Source of the DNA: Mesorhizobium sp. M2A.F.Ca.ET.046.03.2.1
GTDB taxonomy: Bacteria; Pseudomonadota; Alphaproteobacteria; Rhizobiales; Rhizobiaceae
DNA length: 64,000 nucleotides
Direction of reading: 5' to 3'
Assembly: GCF_003952425.1 (NCBI RefSeq)
Contig: NZ_CP034449.1
Location: forward strand, 6,994,001-7,058,000
Shown here: positions 44,710 to 53,542 of the stretch, in pieces
How the letters are laid out: the number at the start of each line of letters is the position of its first letter
How positions within the stretch are numbered: the stretch's first letter is position 1
Position numbers and translations under genes: made by a program
The notes under the pieces: generated by a model
Database searches by the model: none
The model's input: only the letters and a program-made list of their open reading frames with translations
What the model was told of the DNA's origin: nothing

Positions 44710-45279
44710 GTGGTCAAGGTCATCGCCAGCTCCTTACGCAAAGGCAACGTCGTCGATAAGGACGGCAAGCTCTATGTCATCCTCTTTGCCGAAAACATCC
44801 ACCCTGGCAAGGGCACGCCGGTGACGCAGCTCGACATGCGCCGTATCGGCGACGGGGTGAAGGTCTCGGAACGTTACCGCACGACCGAAATGGTCGAGCG
44901 CGCCTATGTCGAGGAGCGCGAGCACACCTTCCTCTATTCCGACGGCGAAGGCTTTCACTTCATGAACCCGGAAAGCTACGACCAGGTCGTGGCTTCGGAA
45001 GCCGTGGTCGGCGACTTTGCGCCCTATCTGCAGGAAGGCATGGCCGTTCAGCTCGCCCAGTTCAACGGCGTGCCGATCTCGCTGACGCTGCCCCAGCGCG
45101 CCACCTTCGAGGTGGTCGAGACCGAGCCGGTCACCAAGGGCCAGACGGCGTCTTCCTCCTATAAGCCGGCCGTGCTCTCCAACGGCGTGCGCACCGCCGT
45201 GCCGCCGCACATCTCCGCCGGCACGCGCATCGTGGTGATGACCGCAGACGGGTCATACGTCGAGCGCGCCAAGGACTGA
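44710..45279 (+). CDS. efp: Elongation factor P
   Basis: This 189-residue protein starts at a GTG at 44710. Domain I has the tip lysine K34 in HPGKGTP, the site modified by EpmA. Domains II and III follow, with the C-terminal [23 protein letters not shown] relieves ribosome stalling at polyproline stretches. The divergent epmA gene indicates beta-lysylation in this strain. A terminator-like hairpin follows at 45295-45329. Confidence 0.97.
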   Translation: MVKVIASSLRKGNVVDKDGKLYVILFAENIHPGKGTPVTQLDMRRIGDGVKVSERYRTTEMVERAYVEEREHTFLYSDGEGFHFMNPESYDQVVASEAVVGDFAPYLQEGMAVQLAQFNGVPISLTLPQRATFEVVETEPVTKGQTASSSYKPAVLSNGVRTAVPPHISAGTRIVVMTADGSYVERAKD

Positions 45280-45294
45280 GGGCTCACGGGCAAC

Positions 45295-45329
45295 GCGGAG
45301 CATTTCACGGAAACGGCGAACCGCTCCGC
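45295..45329 (+). terminator. Hairpin downstream of efp
   Basis: Perfect 7-base arms GCGGAGC/GCTCCGC enclose an imperfect inner stem (TTCACGG...). It lies 16 bases after the efp stop and is followed by TTCTTGGTTT. Confidence 0.55.
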
Positions 45330-45411
45330 CTTCTTGGTTTCGAGGCAAATTAGGACCCACAGGCTCCGGCGCGGGCCTTTGTGGGCGTTCTCCGCTGGAA
45401 GTTCGGCTGAA

Positions 45412-46134
45412 CTACTGTCCCGAAGGCGACGATATCAGCACATATCCGCGGGTTTTGTTCTCATTGTCGCTGTCGACCGTGCTCATCGCTCCGAACAGGT
45501 CGGCCGTCGTCACCCATACCGGCGGATATTTGTAGCGGGCGACATCGAGGATCAGGAAGCGGTCCGCTTTCTCGTCGTAAGCGGCCAGTGGCGATATATG
45601 CCCGCCTTTCTCCTGGCCCATCGCCTTGCGCAGATAGTTGACGATGACGAAGTGCCCGGGCTTGGCAAGGAACGAACTGGCCTGGATGCGGAACTGCTCG
45701 AGGCTGGCATCCGAAGCATGGCGGACCTCGGCCTTGATCGGCTGGGTGGAAAGAATGGCCCCGATTTGGTCGAGCGTCATTCCCTGCTTGTCGAGGACCT
45801 GACGAGGAAGAATGGTTTCCGTGCGCTCGTTCAGGACATTATCCTGCGTGAACGTCTTGTAAGGTTCGTATTCGGGCACCGAAGGCGCCGGAACGTTGAG
45901 CGCGTTCAACACCATGACGATGCTGGCCACGCCGCAATAGGCCTGCGTCTTTTGCGTGAGAAAGTTGCTCGCGAGGGGGAAATAGGCTTCCTTCGCCATG
46001 CTCTCGGCAAGAAAGCCTTCTCCGGCAGGGGAACTGAACCCCGTCAGATTGTCCGGAAGCTTCAGCGTCTCCGAGAAGGCGCTGGGTGCAATCAGAAGAA
46101 ACGTTAGCAGGAGCGAATAGAAACGCGCAGACAT
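45412..46134 (-). CDS. Bacterial phytochelatin synthase-like peptidase, secreted
   Basis: The protein has 240 residues with a signal peptide (FYSLLLTFLLIAPSAFS). It is of the single-domain phytochelatin synthase family. The papain-like triad is C67 (QAYCGVASIVMVLNAL), H179 (GGHISPLAAYD) and D197 (ILDVARYKYPP), at positions close to C70/H183/D201 of the Nostoc protein. Bacterial members mainly remove glycine from glutathione, with weak phytochelatin synthesis. Export to the periplasm is predicted. GAGGG precedes the ATG. Confidence 0.9.
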   Translation of the reverse strand: MSARFYSLLLTFLLIAPSAFSETLKLPDNLTGFSSPAGEGFLAESMAKEAYFPLASNFLTQKTQAYCGVASIVMVLNALNVPAPSVPEYEPYKTFTQDNVLNERTETILPRQVLDKQGMTLDQIGAILSTQPIKAEVRHASDASLEQFRIQASSFLAKPGHFVIVNYLRKAMGQEKGGHISPLAAYDEKADRFLILDVARYKYPPVWVTTADLFGAMSTVDSDNENKTRGYVLISSPSGQ

Positions 46135-46385
46135 GGTGACCCTCAAGCCTCGTGGAGAAAGCATCGAGGGATGCTATCAGCTTTTGTAAGCCATCGCACG
46201 TTGATCTGCCGGCGCGCCCGGGTCAATCAGCCAGCCGCACCATCAGGCGGCCGCCGCCACCGGCAGGCTGGCCGCTTTCCATTCCGGCATCCTGTCCTCG
46301 AGGCGGCGCGCGGAACGCCCCAGTTACCGGTTTTGCCATTCTCAAACCCTTTTCCGAAAACTTTCCAAGCGTCTACTATGTGCAC

Positions 46386-47888
46386 ATGCACGGGACTCGC
46401 ATCGCTTTTGGTCCGTTCGTACTCGATCCCGACACCGGGACGCTCCTTAAAGAGCGCATCACGATCGCCGTTGGGCATCGTGGGCTGACGTTGCTTGCCG
46501 CGCTTGCGGCACGGCCCGGCGAAATCGTGACCAAGGCTGAGCTGATGGACGCTGCCTGGCCGGGCACCGCCGTTGAGGAAGGCAACCTTACCGTCCAGAT
46601 CGCGACACTAAGAAAGGTTCTTGGTCCGGCTGACAACGGCGGCGAGTGGATCGCCACTGTGCCTCGCGTCGGCTACCGCTTCACCGGGACGATTGAGCCG
46701 GTGGCGAGCACACCCTCCAAACCGATGCCGGCATCCGGCAAACCGTCGATTGCGGTGCTGCCCTTTGCCAATTTGGGCGGCGATCAGGACCAGCAATATC
46801 TCAGTGACGGCATAACCGAGGACATAATCACGGAGCTGGCCAGATTTCGCTCCCTCCTCGTCATCGCACGCAACTCGTCTTTTCAGTTTCGCCATCCGGC
46901 ACCGGACATCGCTGAAGTCCGTCGCAAACTCGGGGTTCGCTACCTCGTCGAAGGCAGCATACGAAAGCTCGGCGATCGCATTCGCATCACCACACAATTG
47001 ATTGACGCCGCCACCGGCACCCACCTGTGGGCCCAACGGTACGACCGGGCCCTCAACGACATCTTCACATTGCAAGACGAGGTTGCCGCGCTCATCGCCT
47101 CAATGGTCGAAGGCCAAACGGAGGCCGACTCGGCAGGACGCTCCAGGCGCAAGCCTCCAGCCGATTGGGATGCATACGACTACTATCTGCAAGGGCGCGC
47201 GCTCTTCCATAGATATGAACTGGACAAGTCCGAGCCGCTGTTCGTTCGGTGTGTCGAGCTCGATGCGACATTCGCTCAAGGCCACGCCTTCCTCGCCCAG
47301 GCCCTCGTTGGCAGATTTTGGTACGACAACGATCCCCGCACGCTGCAGAACGCCTGGGACTCGGCACGAGCGGCGCTCGCTCTCGACAGGAGTGACGGCG
47401 TGTGTCACCAGAGCATGGGGCTGGTGCTTACGCATATGCGCCAGCACAGCGATGCGGGAATGCATTTCGAGCGAGCACGCTCGTTGAACCCGCTCGACGT
47501 GAACATAGCAGGGGATTACGCGAGCTGGCTCAATTACGGCGGTCGGGCCGAGACGGCACTCAACGTGCTCGAAAGTGCGCTGCTGCGCGACCCGTTGCCT
47601 CCGACATGGTTTTGGGAGGTGAAGGGCAGCTCCCTTTTCCTGCTTGGCAAGTACTCGGAAGCCGTCGGTTCGTATCAGAAGGCCGGAGACCATTTCTTCA
47701 CTCATGCCTTCCTCGCGGCGACTTACGCGCATTTGGGCGAGATGGAGAAGGCGCGCGCTGAAGTCGAGGAAACACTGGTGAGGAAACACGACGTGACTGT
47801 TCGGCTGATTTCAGGTCTCCCGTTCGCCGACCCGGTCGCTCTCGAGCTTTTCACATCAGGCTTCAGAAAGGCCGGTTTTCCAGTGTGA
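46386..47888 (+). CDS. Winged-helix transcriptional regulator with TolB-like and TPR domains
   Basis: The protein has 500 residues. The OmpR-type winged helix (residues 1-105, with ELMDAAWPGTAVEEGNLTVQ and VPRVGYRFTG) is followed by a TolB/FlgO-like domain (SIAVLPFANLGGDQDQQYLS to LWAQRYDR) and C-terminal TPR-like helical repeats. Related proteins are annotated as CadC-like regulators or adenylate cyclase associated, but no cyclase domain is present. The end overlaps the next gene (GTGA), so it probably senses a signal linked to the MFS transporter. Confidence 0.88.
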   Translation: MHGTRIAFGPFVLDPDTGTLLKERITIAVGHRGLTLLAALAARPGEIVTKAELMDAAWPGTAVEEGNLTVQIATLRKVLGPADNGGEWIATVPRVGYRFTGTIEPVASTPSKPMPASGKPSIAVLPFANLGGDQDQQYLSDGITEDIITELARFRSLLVIARNSSFQFRHPAPDIAEVRRKLGVRYLVEGSIRKLGDRIRITTQLIDAATGTHLWAQRYDRALNDIFTLQDEVAALIASMVEGQTEADSAGRSRRKPPADWDAYDYYLQGRALFHRYELDKSEPLFVRCVELDATFAQGHAFLAQALVGRFWYDNDPRTLQNAWDSARAALALDRSDGVCHQSMGLVLTHMRQHSDAGMHFERARSLNPLDVNIAGDYASWLNYGGRAETALNVLESALLRDPLPPTWFWEVKGSSLFLLGKYSEAVGSYQKAGDHFFTHAFLAATYAHLGEMEKARAEVEETLVRKHDVTVRLISGLPFADPVALELFTSGFRKAGFPV

Positions 47889-49126
47889 ACGCCACCGCCG
47901 TCGCGCTCGGCCTCAAGGCCAACTGGAAGCAGTTTTCGCTGCTGGTGCTGATCAACGCCTTCGTTGGCGGGATGGTGGGCATCGAGCGGACCGTCGTGCC
48001 GCTGATCGGCGCGGAGGAATTCGGCGTCGCTTCCAGCACGCTTATCGTCTCCTTCATCGTCAGCTTCGGCGTGGTCAAGGCCTGCGCCAACCTCGTCTCC
48101 GGCCAGCTTGCCGACACATGGGGCCGCAAGCGCGTGCTGGTCCTCGGCTGGCTGTTCGGCCTGCCGGTGCCCTTCATCATCATCTGGGCTCCGAACTGGG
48201 GCTGGATCGTGGCCGCCAACGCGCTGCTCGGCATCAACCAAGGGCTCGCCTGGTCGATGACGGTGATCATGAAGGTCGATCTGGTCGGGCCGAAATCGCG
48301 GGGACTGGCCGTCGGCCTCAACGAGTTCGCCGGCTATCTCGCCGTCGGCATCACCGCCTTCCTCACCGGCTATCTCGCCAGCCGCTACGGGCTGCGGCCA
48401 GTGCCGATCTATCTCGGCGTCGTCTACGCGATCCTGGGTGCGGCGCTGTCGATCCTGCTGGTGCGCGACACACGCGGGCATGTGGAGCTGGAACTGGCTA
48501 ATCACCCAAGACAGTCTTCGCCGCTCAGCTTCCGTGAGATCTTCATGCTGACCTCGTTCGGGGACCGTAACCTGTTCGCCGCCTCCCAGGCCGGCCTGGT
48601 GAACAATCTGAATGACGGCATGAGCTGGGGGCTGTTCCCGCTCTTCTTCGTCGCCAACGGGCTGGGGGTCGAGCGCATCGGCATCCTCAAAGCGGTCTAT
48701 CCGGCGGTGTGGGGCATCCTGCAGGTCGCAACCGGGCCGCTCAGCGACCGGTGGGGCCGCAAGGGCCTGATCGTCGCCGGCATGTGGGTGCAGGCGGCGG
48801 GACTTCTCTTGACCGCCATGACGCGCGATTTCGGCTGGTGGCTGCTGGCGAGCCTGCTGCTCGGTCTCGGCACGGCGATGGTCTACCCAAGCCTGATCGC
48901 GGCCGTTTCGGACGCCTCGCATCCATCGTGGCGGGCGCGCTCGCTCAGCGTCTACCGCTTCTGGCGCGACCTCGGCTATGCGATCGGCGCGCTGTCCGCC
49001 GGCCTGATCGCCGATTTCTTCGGCTTCGCCGCGGCGATTGCGGCCATTGCTGCATTGACGTTCCTGTCGGGCGCGATCGTGGCGGTCTTGATGCGCGAGA
49101 CGCATGCCGCCGCGCGGTCCCCGTAA
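47885..49126 (+). CDS. MFS transporter
   Basis: This 413-residue protein has twelve predicted TM helices and the MFS loop motifs GQLADTWGRKRVLVLGW (after helix 2) and GPLSDRWGRKGLIVAGM (between helices 8 and 9). The start is GTG at 47885, overlapping the regulator stop. Export of a drug or metabolite, or uptake, cannot be decided; overlap with a TolB/TPR regulator suggests regulated expression. Confidence 0.92.
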   Translation: MNATAVALGLKANWKQFSLLVLINAFVGGMVGIERTVVPLIGAEEFGVASSTLIVSFIVSFGVVKACANLVSGQLADTWGRKRVLVLGWLFGLPVPFIIIWAPNWGWIVAANALLGINQGLAWSMTVIMKVDLVGPKSRGLAVGLNEFAGYLAVGITAFLTGYLASRYGLRPVPIYLGVVYAILGAALSILLVRDTRGHVELELANHPRQSSPLSFREIFMLTSFGDRNLFAASQAGLVNNLNDGMSWGLFPLFFVANGLGVERIGILKAVYPAVWGILQVATGPLSDRWGRKGLIVAGMWVQAAGLLLTAMTRDFGWWLLASLLLGLGTAMVYPSLIAAVSDASHPSWRARSLSVYRFWRDLGYAIGALSAGLIADFFGFAAAIAAIAALTFLSGAIVAVLMRETHAAARSP

Positions 49127-49245
49127 GGCGATGGTTAACGCGGGCCCCGAACAAGGTTTCCGTTTACGATATCGTAAGCTTGTTGCTGCGGGGCATTCGT
49201 CGGTCCGCTACAATCGCGGCAGTTGAATTTTCCTCGAGATCGCGC

Positions 49246-50334
49246 ATGAGCAGCCCCAACCGCATGCCGTGGGTGGACACGGCAAAAGGCCTTTCCATCA
49301 TCCTGGTGGTGATGATGTATTCGGCCTACAACACCGGCGAATACACCGGCGGCGTCGGCTTCCTGCATTATGTCATCGGCTTCGCGACGCCCTTCCGCAT
49401 GCCGGAATTCTTCCTGATCTCGGGCCTGTTCCTGTCGCAGGTGATCGACCGGCCGTGGCGGCGTTATGTCGACCGCCGCGTCGTCCACTATCTCTATTTC
49501 TACGTGCTGTGGGCGCTCATCTCGATCGGACTGAAGATCGGCATCTTCAGCCGCGACCCCGCCGGCATGCTGCACGACCTCGCAATGGCCGTCGTCCAGC
49601 CCTATGGCGTCTTGTGGTTCATCTACATGCTGGCGGTTTTCGGCATCGTCATCCGCGTTCTGCGCGAATTCAAAGTGCCGCATTGGATCGTCATCTTGGC
49701 TGCCGCCGCGCTGCAGATGTGGGCGCCGAAGCCCGACAGCTACGCGCTCGAGCAGTTCGCGGCCTACTTCGTGTTCTTCTATCTCGGCTTCGTGCTCGCG
49801 CCGCTGATCTTCCGGCTGGTCGAATGGACGCAGACGCGGCCGGCGGTCGCCGTCGCGGGCCTGCTTGCCTGGGCGCTCGTCAACGGGCTGCTCGTCTATT
49901 CGCCGGGCTACGCCATGCAGCCGGTCGGCATGCAGGTGGGCCTGGCGGCCTGGCCGCCGCTGCATCTGGCGCTTGCCGTGGCCGGCGCGGTGGCGCTGTG
50001 CGTGGCCGGCGGCTTCCTGTCGAAATTCGCTTCCATGGAGTGGCTGCGCTGGCTCGGCGAGCATTCGCTGGTCGTCTATGTCGCCTTCACCATTCCGATG
50101 TCGATCTTCCGCGGTGTCATGCTGGCGAGCGGCCTTCTGACCGACACCGGCATGCTGAGCCTAGCTGTGCTGCTTGTCTCGGTCATCAGCCCGGTGGTGC
50201 TCTATTTCATCGTCAAGCGCATCGGCTTCGGCGCCTTCCTGTTCGAGCGGCCGGCCTGGGCGCATGTCGACGGGCCGAACGCCGCGAAAGCCTCCAGCAA
50301 GCCCATGACGCGGCCGGCGCGCGAAGCGGCCTGA
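49246..50334 (+). CDS. Acyltransferase family membrane protein (acyltransferase 3 / OpgC-like)
   Basis: The protein has 362 residues with about ten TM helices. The N-terminus MPWVDTAKGLSIILVVMMY and the motif FFLISGLFLSQ are typical of integral acyltransferases that add acetyl or succinyl groups to surface polysaccharides, osmoregulated glucans or lipids. The ATG at 49246 is chosen because it begins the conserved domain; upstream sequence in the frame overlaps the MFS gene. The acceptor is unknown. Confidence 0.87.
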   Translation: MSSPNRMPWVDTAKGLSIILVVMMYSAYNTGEYTGGVGFLHYVIGFATPFRMPEFFLISGLFLSQVIDRPWRRYVDRRVVHYLYFYVLWALISIGLKIGIFSRDPAGMLHDLAMAVVQPYGVLWFIYMLAVFGIVIRVLREFKVPHWIVILAAAALQMWAPKPDSYALEQFAAYFVFFYLGFVLAPLIFRLVEWTQTRPAVAVAGLLAWALVNGLLVYSPGYAMQPVGMQVGLAAWPPLHLALAVAGAVALCVAGGFLSKFASMEWLRWLGEHSLVVYVAFTIPMSIFRGVMLASGLLTDTGMLSLAVLLVSVISPVVLYFIVKRIGFGAFLFERPAWAHVDGPNAAKASSKPMTRPAREAA

Positions 50335-50358
50335 CCGCGCCGCCCTTTCGCCAGCCCG

Positions 50359-50997
50359 TTACTTGGCGCCGTGTCCCGGACGCTTCGCGGCCTTGATCTT
50401 GCCGCTGCTGCCGCCGCCACAGAAGAAGCAGCCGCCGCCGTCCGATTCCAGCCCCGACACGCCGGAGGGCATCGCCAGCTCCTGCAGCACGTCGCCCGTG
50501 TCGGGATCGACGCGCACCAGGTCGCCCTCCTCGCCCTCCCAGGTGGCGTGCCAGAGCTCGCCGTCTACCCAGGTGACGCCGGTGACGACGCGCTTGGATT
50601 CGATCGTGCGGATCACTCTGCCTGTTTCAGGATCGATCTGATGGATCTTATGCGCCCGGTATTCGCCGACCCAGAGCGAACCCTCGGCCCAGGCCATGCC
50701 TGAATCGCCGCCATTGCCGGGGGCAGGAATGGTGGCGACGACCTTGCCGATCTTCGGGTCGACCTTGTGGATGCGATCCTCGGCAATCTGGTAGAGATAC
50801 TCACCATCGAAGGCAGTCCCGGCATGCGAGGCGACATCGATCGTACGCACGATCTTGCCGCTGTCGGGATCGAGCGCGTTCAGCTTGTCGCCACTGGCGA
50901 ACCAGATATTTTGGCCGTCATAGGTGACGCCATTGACGCGCTCGACGCCGGGGAACGGTCCGTATTCGCGCAGGATCTCGGCAGCGGCTCGTTTCAT
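50359..50997 (-). CDS. Small beta-propeller-like protein (Vgb/YncE-like) with CxxC glycine-rich tail
   Basis: This 212-residue protein starts at an ATG after GGAGG. About four repeats of the type VxGVTYDGxNIWFASGDKLNALDPDSGKI indicate a partial beta-propeller; repeat cores end DPDSGK, DPKIGK, DPETGR and DPDTGD. There is no signal peptide. The C-terminus is unusual: GGGCFFCGGGSSGKIK holds a CxxC pair in a glycine-rich stretch, possibly for a metal or disulfide. Function is unknown. Confidence 0.75.
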   Translation of the reverse strand: MKRAAAEILREYGPFPGVERVNGVTYDGQNIWFASGDKLNALDPDSGKIVRTIDVASHAGTAFDGEYLYQIAEDRIHKVDPKIGKVVATIPAPGNGGDSGMAWAEGSLWVGEYRAHKIHQIDPETGRVIRTIESKRVVTGVTWVDGELWHATWEGEEGDLVRVDPDTGDVLQELAMPSGVSGLESDGGGCFFCGGGSSGKIKAAKRPGHGAK

Positions 50998-51028
50998 TTT
51001 CAGCCTCCATTCGAACAATGGCCGCAGA

Positions 51029-52249
51029 CTAGTCGGTCGGCAGCGGCCCCGGGAGTAACAACACAGTCGGGAATCCGGTCACCGGCGGCATCATCCAGCG
51101 GCGCGCCCGGCCGCGGCCGACCGGCTGCACCTTATTCTGCGTCGACAGTTCTTCCAGCGCTCGCTGCACGGTGCGCGCGCTGGCGCCAAGCGCGATCGCC
51201 AGCGCGGAGCTCGACCAGGCCTCGCCATCGGTCAGGAAGGCAAGCACCGCGCCGTGTTCCTCCTCGACAGGCGGCGCCAGCACGACGACGTCGGCGGCAT
51301 TGAGGGGCGTCAGCGCAAACCCGGCGGCGGTCGCATTGATCTCGGCCAAGCCGGCGAGCTCCGCGCGCAGCCGCCCCATCTCGACTCTCAGCCGCGCGCG
51401 ATGAGATTCATCCGCGTGCCTTGCCCGAAAGGCGCGTCTCAACAGCAACTCACGCGAGGCATCCGCCGGCCATGCCTCGGCAAGCGTGCGCGCCAGCGCG
51501 AACAACACCGGCCGTGTCGCCAGCGAGACGACCGCATCGGCCTCGCGCACCACGTTGCGGCAGGCATCGATGACCAGCGCGCCCGAGGTCAGCAGCGTCT
51601 CGACCTCGTCGAGCAGCAGATCTTTCTCTGTGCCGCGCGCGATCAGCCTGCCGACCGGCGTGTTCAAGACCAGGGATGCCGCTTCGACTTCGGCCTTCAA
51701 GGCCGGGATGTTGGCTTCGTAGGCGGCCAGCGATGCCCGGCCGAACGCCGAGCGCGCGGCCTTCGTCCTCAGGCGCCGGACCGCGACGCCGGCCGCGGCC
51801 AGTTCATGCGCGACGCGCGCAACCGGCGGCAGCGGCGCCGGATCGAAATCCGAAAGCAGCCGCTCGGCCTCGTCGAGCCGGCCGATCAGGATGAGGCGGC
51901 GCGCCTCGAGGCTGCCGGCATAGGCAGCGTTCAGCCGGTCGCCATGCGCGGCAAGCGTGGCGCGCGCGGATCGCAGGGCCTTCTCCGGCCAGCCGAGGTC
52001 GCGTGAGACCAGGGCAATCTCGGCCTCGGCGACGACGCAGCGCGCCCGGGCGACGGTCTCCCTCGAACTGAAGGCCCTCGCCGCGTCCTTCAGCAGCGCC
52101 TTTGCCTTGGCGAAATCGCCGAGCTGCGCCATCGCGATGCCGCGCAGCGCCAGCGCCGGCGCGTCGTCGCGCAGCGCGACGCGCTTCAAGGCGCCGAGCG
52201 GATCGCCCGCGGCGAGCGCGCGCCCGGCGGCGTTGATCAGCGAGTCCAT
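51029..52249 (-). CDS. Helical-repeat protein with C-terminal winged-helix domain, putative regulator
   Basis: The protein has 406 residues. The first 330 form alanine-rich helical repeats resembling TPRs (ALALRGIAMAQLGDFAKAKALLKDA). The last 70 hold a winged helix: WSSSALAIALGASARTVQRALEELSTQNKVQPVGRGRARRW. It is divergent from the DUF899 gene, 120 bases away, and may control it. I do not recognise a named family. Confidence 0.75.
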   Translation of the reverse strand: MDSLINAAGRALAAGDPLGALKRVALRDDAPALALRGIAMAQLGDFAKAKALLKDAARAFSSRETVARARCVVAEAEIALVSRDLGWPEKALRSARATLAAHGDRLNAAYAGSLEARRLILIGRLDEAERLLSDFDPAPLPPVARVAHELAAAGVAVRRLRTKAARSAFGRASLAAYEANIPALKAEVEAASLVLNTPVGRLIARGTEKDLLLDEVETLLTSGALVIDACRNVVREADAVVSLATRPVLFALARTLAEAWPADASRELLLRRAFRARHADESHRARLRVEMGRLRAELAGLAEINATAAGFALTPLNAADVVVLAPPVEEEHGAVLAFLTDGEAWSSSALAIALGASARTVQRALEELSTQNKVQPVGRGRARRWMMPPVTGFPTVLLLPGPLPTD

Positions 52250-52369
52250 GCCGCCGCCTCAGGGCCCGCCGGATCAAATCGCGTCACACTTGTAACTCTC
52301 ACCATCGAACCATGCGGCCTATGTCTGTCCCTGTCACCCCCAACCAAACCCAAGAACGGGACAAGAGCA

Positions 52370-53119
52370 ATGACCCAACACATGAAGACACCGCCGGTCG
52401 TTTCGCAGGAAGCGTGGGAAGGCGCCTATGAAGAAATGCTGGTCAAGGAAAAGGCGATGACCCGCGCCCGCGACGCATTGGCCGCCGAACGCCGCCGCAT
52501 GCCGTGGATGGAAGTGACCAAGGATTATGTGTTCGACGGCCCGAACGGCAAGGCGAGCCTGCTCGACCTCTTCGAAGGCCGCCGCCAGCTCGTGATCTAC
52601 CGCGCCTTCTTCGAGCCGGGTGTCTTTGGCTGGCCCGAACACGCCTGTCGCGGCTGCTCGCTCGGCGCCGACATGGTCGGCAACCTCGCCCATCTCAACG
52701 CCCGCGACACCACGCTTGCCTATGCCTCGCGCGCGCCGCAGGCCGACATCCAGCGGTTGAAGCAACAGATGGACTGGAAAATGCCCTGGTACACCATCAC
52801 CGACAGCTGGGATAAGGATTTCGGCGTCGACCAATGGCACGGCCACAACGTCTTCATCCATGACGGCAAGCGCATCTTCCGCACCTATTTCGTCAACAAC
52901 CGCGGCGACGAAGCCTTCGGCACCGTGTGGAGCTATCTCGACGTCACGCCGCTCGGCCGTCAGGAGGTGTGGGAGGATTCGCCCGAGGGCTATCCGCAGA
53001 CCCAGACCTATAAATGGTGGAACTGGCACGACAATTACGAAGCAGGCGCCGCCCCAGACCAGAGATGGGTCGAGGTCTCGGATGCCGGTGAAGCGGCGTT
53101 CCGCAACAAGAGCGCCTGA
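52370..53119 (+). CDS. DUF899 family thioredoxin-like protein
   Basis: The protein has 249 residues. DUF899 signatures include WEGAYEEMLVKEKAMTRARDALAAERRRMPW (abridged: EEMLVKEKAMTRARD and RRRMPW), YVFDGPNGKASLLDLFEGRRQLV, CRGCSLGADMVGNLAHLNARD and FRTYFVNNRGDEAFGTVW. The fold is thioredoxin-like with a CxxC at CRGC. The family is abundant in rhizobia and uncharacterised. The conserved small membrane protein gene 103 bases downstream may be co-transcribed. Confidence 0.9.
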   Translation: MTQHMKTPPVVSQEAWEGAYEEMLVKEKAMTRARDALAAERRRMPWMEVTKDYVFDGPNGKASLLDLFEGRRQLVIYRAFFEPGVFGWPEHACRGCSLGADMVGNLAHLNARDTTLAYASRAPQADIQRLKQQMDWKMPWYTITDSWDKDFGVDQWHGHNVFIHDGKRIFRTYFVNNRGDEAFGTVWSYLDVTPLGRQEVWEDSPEGYPQTQTYKWWNWHDNYEAGAAPDQRWVEVSDAGEAAFRNKSA

Positions 53120-53222
53120 GCGCGAAGCGACTCCGGCGGCGGCCACACGTCGCCGGAGCCGATCTCGCCAAGCCTTGTCTCTCTGACCCCTGCAAACCTG
53201 ACCGCTTCAGAAGGTGGATATT

Positions 53223-53465
53223 ATGAGCATCGACAACCCCGCCCCTCGCCTGAGCGGCTTCGGCCTCGCCGACTGGCTCTGCCTCGCCGCGGCGCCAACC
53301 TTCGCCATGATGGCGCTGCTGACGGCTGCCTATGGCGACCACGACACGATGTGCATGTCGGCCGCCTCGGTGCTGAGCGGTATGGCGCCGATGTATCTGT
53401 TGATGGCGGGCTTCCATCTGACGCCTTGGCTGCGGCTGATGGCGAGGCGCACCAATGGGATTTGA
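53223..53465 (+). CDS. Small membrane protein downstream of DUF899 gene
   Basis: This 80-residue protein starts at an ATG after AAGGTGG. Two hydrophobic segments lie at about residues 16-38 and 47-66, separated by a loop with DHDTMCMSAA. The cysteine and two histidines near the membrane face could bind a metal. The same-strand position after the DUF899 gene suggests an operon. No family is recognised. Confidence 0.65.
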   Translation: MSIDNPAPRLSGFGLADWLCLAAAPTFAMMALLTAAYGDHDTMCMSAASVLSGMAPMYLLMAGFHLTPWLRLMARRTNGI

Positions 53466-53542
53466 CGCAAGCGCTCAGCGTTCCCGTTACGTTGCGTTTA
53501 GCTCTGCCATGTAGATAATTCGGATGCGGAGGCGGCGTCTGA

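Noticed and set aside
46135..46385. Small minus-strand frame ending in an alanine-rich stretch (about 46250-46320) as a gene remnant.
   Set aside because: Too short and without a recognisable motif; the gap is treated as the control region of the TolB/TPR regulator.
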